From Sarocladium kiliense (lineage: Eukaryota; Ascomycota; Sordariomycetes; Hypocreales; Sarocladiaceae), in the NCBI GenBank assembly GCA_030734395.1, contig JAUZTG010000044.1, positions 1,116,001-1,180,000 on the forward strand: a stretch of 64,000 nt of DNA, given 5' to 3'. The translations under genes and the position numbers were made by a program. The notes under the pieces were generated by a model. The model was not told the origin of the DNA and did not search any database. It was given only the letters and a program-made list of their open reading frames with translations. Below, piece by piece: positions 58,840 to 64,000 of this stretch (position 1 is the first letter of the stretch; each line of letters begins with the position of its first letter).

Positions 58840-59945
58840 ATGGGTTCCCAATCAGGTCAGGATGTCACTGCTGCATCTCTTTTCAACGTGAACGGACTTG
58901 TGGCGTTGGTCACTGGCGGAGGCACTGGTAAGCGCTGAATCAGACCCTGACTAAGGAGCTTCGTACTGAATCTTAAAACTAGGTATCGGCCTTATGATCA
59001 CCAAGGCCCTGGCACAGAATGGCGCTGCCAAGGTCTACATCGCTGGTCGTCGGCTTGAAGTCCTCGAGGCGGCCGCTTCCGCCACAGGTTCCAACGTCAT
59101 CCCGATCCAATGCGATGTCACTTCAAAAGAGAGCCTCGCGGCGGCCGCTGACCGGGTCCGCCAAGAGTCAGGTTTCCTTAACCTCCTGATCTGCAACTCA
59201 GGGATCGGCGGGCCGCAGGTCAAGCCTGTTGCAGATGAGACGAGTGTTGAGGAGTGGGCATCTGCGAATCTGGCCATTAACTTCGCGGATTACACAAAAA
59301 CTTTTGCTGTGAATACGAGCTCAGTGTGGTTCACGACCATGACTTTCTTGCCGCTGCTTGATGCAGGAAACAAGAAGGGCAACGTGCAGCAGACGTCTCA
59401 AGTCCTTGTCACCAGCTCTATTGCTGCCTTCAACAAGAAAGCACCAGGGGGATATGCGTACGGTCAGTCCAAGGCAGCCGCCAACTTAGCTGTCAAGCAT
59501 CTCTCCATAGTCTTGCCCAAATGGAAGATTCGGTAAGACCATCGGTGACGCCGTTGAAGACCCCTGCTGACGTTATGGAATTCCTAGCGCCAACTGCATC
59601 GCACCAGGATGTAAGTGATCAGCCTGTGGCTTGAGATGATGAGCTTTCTGTGGACATGAAGCTCCGTGAAGCAAACTTGAGCATGATCCTACAGAGACTA
59701 GAGCTAACGTTTGTAATGTCTTAGTGTTCCCCAGTGAGATGTCCGAGCCAATCGTGAAGAAGTACACGAACGAAGCAGGGGAAACACAACTGCCTGCGGA
59801 AATGGTCCCGTTGCAGAGGATGGGCGACGAGCAGGACATGGCCGGAACTGTGCTATACTTTGCATCTCGTGCAGGTGCCTACTGCAATGGAGTAGTTACG
59901 ACACTAGATGGTGGAAGACTTGGAAACTTCCCTGCACTGAACTAG
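58840..59945 (+). CDS. Short-chain dehydrogenase/reductase (classical SDR)
   Basis: Exons 58840-58927, 58983-59532, 59588-59610 (23 nt) and 59725-59945 give 293 residues. The Rossmann motif TGGGTGIG is split by intron 1 and restored on joining. Next come CDVTS (Asp for adenine), NSGIGG in place of NNAG, an active-site Ser in VTSSIAAF, and YGQSK with Tyr189 and Lys193. The C-terminus has the usual LFPSEMSEP loop and LDGGRLGNF. The family oxidises or reduces alcohols and ketones with NAD(P)H; GRR after the second strand favours NADP(H). The substrate is unknown. The insert DEWASANLAINFADYTKTFAVNT lengthens the loop before the active-site strand in a way common to fungal SDRs. Confidence 0.92.
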
Positions 59946-61251
59946 AACATAGATTCGTGTGGCGTAGAGACGATAGCTCACAGCAAGATACATGGCAATA
60001 GACAAAGATGCGCAATTCGCCACAACAAGCTATAAGCGAAAGGTTCACCCACGTGGTTGCGATCGAACCTTTGAAACTGATCGCCTGAAATGGAGATCGT
60101 GCAGAGCTATGAACCTTTTCATTGCAGAAAAGATCGGCTTCGGCTAGGGATGGATCGACTGATCTGAACAAGGATGCGAAGGGATCCTCAGAACGCTTGT
60201 CCTTCAAGGTACACCATGAGACTGGGTGCTGTATCATCAATTATTCATTCGAATACAGGAAACACTGCAGTCTTCACTAGAAGTTGACAATGACTTCTTC
60301 CAGGCGAAGTCGTATAGATAAAGCCCTTCGTCCCTAACTCTATGGCACTTTGAATGTTGGATCGGAGCGTGCCACCGCACTTACTTCCGAAGACGCAGGT
60401 GGGAACATGAGACCGTCGCCTGACGAGTGCCCAGCTACTAATTCTCCGAATCTGGACTAACAGCTGTGACAGATCTGTTCCTGGGCAGCGAATCTGGCGG
60501 ATAAGCATTAGCTCGTCCACTTTGGGCCCATTGAAGGATCCGCGGACCCTGCTGTGGCAACTTGAATATTCGTACGCCCAGAATCAGGCTGTAAGGACTG
60601 AGTAAGTCGTGGGGGGAAGATCTTATCATCTCCACGTGGAGAAGGATCTATGCATTTTCACATTTGGGCGAGGTATGTGGTTGATTGAGGATGGAGAAGG
60701 GAACTTATGTGCCTTGGCAGGTGATGAGGTGCCTTGGCTCCAAGCCACACCGAAAGAAAGTAAATTCCAGTTGAATCTGAACTCCATCGTGGCGAGGCAG
60801 ACGCCCAAAAGGTGGTTTGCTGGCACTAAAGTCGAGCTTTTGTCACTGCTTCTGTCTTCGTCCTTTCTTGTTGCAGCCTGAGCTAGATTGAGGATGGAGA
60901 TACCTTCACAAGTCGAGGAAAGATCATCAAGAAGGTGCAGATCATGATCCATGGTGTCACATAAGCGAGAGCTGTTCTTGTGTGAAGGGAAGTCCACCTG
61001 TCCTTTGAAACGCGTTCTCAATGGATGAGATCATCATCACAGCATCAAGGATCATCAGGGTGATGAGAGCAAGGAGTCTCTGATCGGCTCAAAATGTCTA
61101 TAAAAGGGCACTTTATCCCATCAATATGAGCTCTCAGATCACTCAGCATTCCCAGCAGCACCTAACAGCCTCGGCAACACAAAAATCCAATCTGCAACTT
61201 CACTTTGACCTTTCAACACGAAAGCGACTTCGACACCTTGAAACAATCAAG
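59946..61251. other. Intergenic region, no gene seen
   Basis: About 1.3 kb. Open frames at 60245-61021 are short and lack features. The end holds the promoter and leader of the secreted protein; its TATA box is listed separately. Confidence 0.4.
61099..61106 (+). promoter_or_regulatory. TATA box of the secreted Cys-rich protein
   Basis: TATAAAAG lies 153 bp before the ATG of the secreted protein gene, a clean consensus match at a normal distance. It suggests a regulated, strongly switchable promoter. Confidence 0.55.
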
Positions 61252-62235
61252 ATGAAGTCCGTCACCCTGCTTTCTGCTGCCGCCGTCGGTCTGAAGCTCG
61301 CCAGCGCTGCCGAGCCCTGGTACACATGCGATGGTTACAGACGCCCTGATTATGATGACTGTGAGTTCGAGAAGGCTATGCTCTATTGCTACCAATGCTG
61401 ATGATCTTCGATAGGTTCTGCAATCACCGAGCCGTGGCGCGGCAGCGAAGATATTTTGCATGAGGACACGGACCTGACAGGTGACAACTGCCTTATCTGG
61501 ACCGAGGGCAACTGCTACGTGTCTCACTGCTGGTCAAGACCCTCTGAGAACGACACTCCCTGGACTATCACAGCGGGCTATGCCCAGGAGATGGCTGGAG
61601 GTATCGAATACCGCTGCAACACCCTGCTGGCCGGTGGTCAGTGGAACGGTGCGAGTGACTACATTGAGATGTTCAACAACGAGAGGCCCACGAAGCGCTC
61701 TCGGAGCAAGCGAGATGCCAGTGGAAACATAGTGCCGACTAAGATGACGATCGAGGAATGGGAACAGTTAAAGAACGATACCACTGGAGGGGCGCACCGC
61801 AACAACGCAAAGCGTCAGGTTGATGGTGACGACGTTGTTTCCATCGACTTCTCGGCCAAGGGCATCCGCAACCCCAGCCAGAACGAGCGCGGTCCTCGTC
61901 TTGCCAGCGGCGTTGGCTACACATACTCAACCACTGAATCCCGAACCTACAGCGTGACCACTTCCATCAGCCTAGGTGGCGCGTGGAACATCTTCACTGC
62001 TTCTGTTGGTACCGACATCGAAGAGTCTGAGACCTTCAGCGTTACAGAGGGTCTGGAGTTTGATGTCGACTGCGCCGAGCGTGGGCAGGTCACCTTCTGG
62101 CCTTTCTATGACTTGTATGAGGTTACTTTCTGGCCTAGTGCCACAAAGGCTACGATCTGGGTTCCGGTGGTCACTGGTGCGCGAACCATTGCTGGTGAGA
62201 TTTCTGTTGCCTGCATGGGTTCTTCTGGAGAGTAG
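61252..62235 (+). CDS. Secreted Cys-rich protein with Kex2-type sites and a beta-rich C-terminal domain
   Basis: Exons 61252-61360 and 61415-62235 give 309 residues. A signal peptide (MKSVTLLSAAAVGLKLASAA) is followed by a Cys-containing N-terminal domain (WYTCDGYRRPDYDDCSA, DNCLIWTEGNCYVSHCW, YRCNTLL). A linker then carries dibasic sites (TKRSRSKRDAS and NAKRQVDG) that a Kex2-like protease could cut. The C-terminal 130 residues are rich in alternating Ser/Thr and hydrophobic residues (GVGYTYSTTESRTYSVTT, GTDIEESETFSVTEG, GQVTFWPFYDLYEVTFWPS). That pattern, with paired beta-strands, resembles secreted beta-sandwich or aerolysin-like pore proteins, but no named domain is recognised. Function is therefore open: effector, antimicrobial or wall protein. 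Confidence 0.8.
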
Positions 62236-63027
62236 GGGGTGGTTGGATGCCCTTTGGATTAGGGAAGGACAATGACACGGGACCTTTCCTGGAGAAAGGG
62301 TCTTAGGGTGATTGACGAACCTTGTTTCTCGCATGTATGATCTGGACTTTTTTATGTATCTGGCTACTTTATACATTCTCTTCGGAGAACTAAGCTGGTC
62401 TACATCGCTGACTTGAATGCGTCTAGCCTAAAGGGTGACATATATGTAAGGTATCCATTGGCTGATTTTTAGTTGCGAGAAGTCGACTCAGAATTTGCTT
62501 TGCTATATCCAGGAAGGCCATGATCGAAACAAGGTCTATCATGTCTCTGCAGGCACGTCTGCCCCAAGCAACTGATGACGAGGTTGCCTACGCCTCATTC
62601 AACTGCGCCAGCCACATGATGAGGCAGCAGCCAAAGTGTTTCACATGTTAGAAGTCCTTCAACATTTGAATGAGAGTAATTTTCACGTGAACCTATACGA
62701 CAGGGATGTGAGATGACCATGCAGGAAGAATGTGGAACCACAACTCCAAATGTGGTGTTCCTCTGGGCAAGCCCATCCGTTGGTGTTGTATTCTTACAAG
62801 TTACTTCGGAGCTGCAGAGCTTTGTATTGGCACTCCCAGGTCCTAGCAGGAGATACTCGCCTCAAGACAGGCCCGCTCATCCGCGCTAAATTTAGGAGGA
62901 AGAAAAGGGGGTGGATGTGTTCGTCCCCTTATCGCTGCAGTGCATGCTCCATAAGTATCAATTGACAACTCGCATCAGCTACGACTCTGGAGATGTAAGG
63001 TAGTGAAAACGAGCGATATAAAAAGTC

Positions 63028-63052
63028 GAGCTCGGGCAAAAGCGCCCGACTC
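63028..63052. repeat. Small GC-rich inverted repeat (hairpin)
   Basis: TCGGGC (63032-63037) and GCCCGA (63044-63049) pair perfectly around a six-base loop, extended by GAG/CTC with a one-base bulge. It could form a hairpin in DNA or RNA; no gene is assigned to it. Confidence 0.4.
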
Positions 63053-63808
63053 TAGCCGATGTTAACCTGATCTGACAGCGTCGGATCACCGTCCCGAGCT
63101 GCTCTGATCCTCTTGTTGAGGAACGTGTAAGGCTCAGATTTGCGAGATATTTGACATCAAGGCAGCCGATACCCAAGCGATACCGGAGCTCCTATCAGAA
63201 AGCTTATTCAACTGCACCAGTAATCTAAATGTGCTGCCGAGTCGAACTCACGACCAGGGTCTTCGGATGTGTTCTCGGGGAGATGCGCAAATAATATCAA
63301 GAGACCTTGCAGGAAGCATGGACATGAACAGCCTCATCGGCCGGAAATACAGCAACCCCGAAACATGCACCACCAATGGACCATTCTCAATCACTAAACT
63401 CGGGTTGGCTGGCCCTATCCCGGATATGAATCCGCTCGGATACGACAGCTCGGAACAAGACAAGGACGCGGTCAAACATTATAGCGGCGTCTGTCCCTAG
63501 GAAATGGCCAGCCACCAATGAGCATCCGAACGCAACCGATGGTCAGCATTAGGTCACTGGAGCATAACCGAGGATAAGGGCTGTTGCGTGTGGCCCGAGC
63601 TTCTCAGGCTTCAGACGCCGAGTCCTGAAGCAGAGTGGATCGTGATCCTGGAACCCCGCATTCTTTCCGTGGGTCAGGCCAGGATAGTGGGTGCAGGCCG
63701 CTGCCCGTTGGCGATCCGGTGGCCCCGCTTCAAGGTTGGCAGCACTGAACGGAGGTGCCGTCAGGGAGGCCGTTGGGGGTTGGGGACTGCTGCTGATGTG
63801 GAACTGTA

Positions 63809-63854
63809 GTGACAGTTACAGTGAAAGTTACAGTTACAGTGGCAGTGGCAGTGC
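63809..63854 (+). repeat. Short tandem repeat of CAGTTA/CAGTGG hexamers
   Basis: A run of related six-base units (CAGTTA, CAGTGA, AAGTTA, CAGTGG and similar) over about 46 bp. It is a degenerate microsatellite. Confidence 0.65.
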
Positions 63855-64000
63855 CAAACCTTGTTGCAGAGGATGGGGAGATTGGCAGGTATTGCACCGG
63901 TTGAGCAGGATGCCCAGCCGTTGGGATAGCTCTGGCGTGGGTGGATGAATCACTGTGTCGCGTGCTTGCTGTTGCAGTGTCTCTGGTCTGTGATGTACCA

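Larger units (their letters stand above)
62236..64000. other. Right end of window, no gene recognised
   Basis: About 1.8 kb. Short plus-strand frames (62732-62965, 63231-63500, 63588-63809, 63691-63948) lack any domain, and one is just the translation of a simple repeat. A 3' untranslated region of the secreted gene probably covers the first few hundred bases. Confidence 0.45.

Noticed and set aside
28758..62235. A secondary-metabolite gene cluster
   Set aside because: Transporters, a P450, an SDR and a Zn2Cys6 regulator are present, but no polyketide synthase, peptide synthetase, terpene synthase or other core gene was found, and housekeeping genes are interspersed.
63220..63260. A tRNA-like T-loop (GAGTTCGACTC on the minus strand)
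   Set aside because: The five-base T stem does not pair beyond three bases, and no D arm, anticodon arm or acceptor stem can be folded around it.
1..64000. Repeat-induced point mutation or transposon islands
   Set aside because: No AT-rich block with stop-rich transposon remains was seen by eye; the isolated TGA at 15531 alone is not evidence of it.

Overview
The window is chromosomal DNA of a filamentous ascomycete (Pezizomycotina). Most genes carry short GT-AG introns of 48-70 nt, with fungal donors such as GTAAGT and GTATGT. Gene families typical of Pezizomycotina are present: a Clr5-domain protein with ankyrin-like repeats, a DUF8035-type protein, a tandem DUF2293-like pair, deuterolysin and a Zn2Cys6 regulator. 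Base composition is even, and I see no intact transposon, rRNA, tRNA or CRISPR. A Dothideomycete is a guess from overall feel, not something I can show. Splice sites were worked out by hand from reading frame and conserved protein motifs, so exon ends are predictions. In every main model the exon lengths sum to a whole number of codons.

Layout. 1-1590: the 5' part of a probable leucine-rich-repeat protein, leaving the window on the left. 2773-5501: two tandem DUF2293-like genes, the second with a reading-frame break. 5866-10382: a membrane-anchored homologue of the deuterolysin propeptide, then a complete deuterolysin. 12982-14576: a DUF8035-like protein. 15132-16047: a Cys-rich membrane protein with a TGA just after its membrane segment. 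17209-19292: a Clr5/ankyrin protein. 22322-26171: a membrane sulfatase/LTA-synthase-like protein and a conserved anchored protein. 28758-37948: a PDR-type ABC transporter and an MRP-type ABC transporter, tail to tail. 39376-44654: a coiled-coil protein, a 3-ketoacyl-CoA thiolase and an ammonium transporter. 46062-54415: an AnmK/levoglucosan-kinase-like enzyme, a DUF89 phosphatase, a Zn2Cys6 regulator and an MFS sugar transporter. 55096-62235: a cytochrome P450, Bud22, a short-chain dehydrogenase and a secreted Cys-rich protein. 62236-64000: no gene seen.

The most coherent functional group is 46062-54415. The AnmK family includes fungal levoglucosan kinase, which turns 1,6-anhydroglucose into glucose-6-phosphate. 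Here such a kinase lies head to head with a DUF89 sugar-phosphate phosphatase, and next to a zinc-cluster regulator that is itself head to head with a sugar transporter. I propose this as a candidate anhydrosugar utilisation locus; that is inference from gene content. Other points worth checking are three consecutive 29-nt exons encoding the zinc cluster, the in-frame TGA at 15531-15533, the frameshift in the second DUF2293 gene, and the stand-alone deuterolysin-propeptide homologue near deuterolysin itself.
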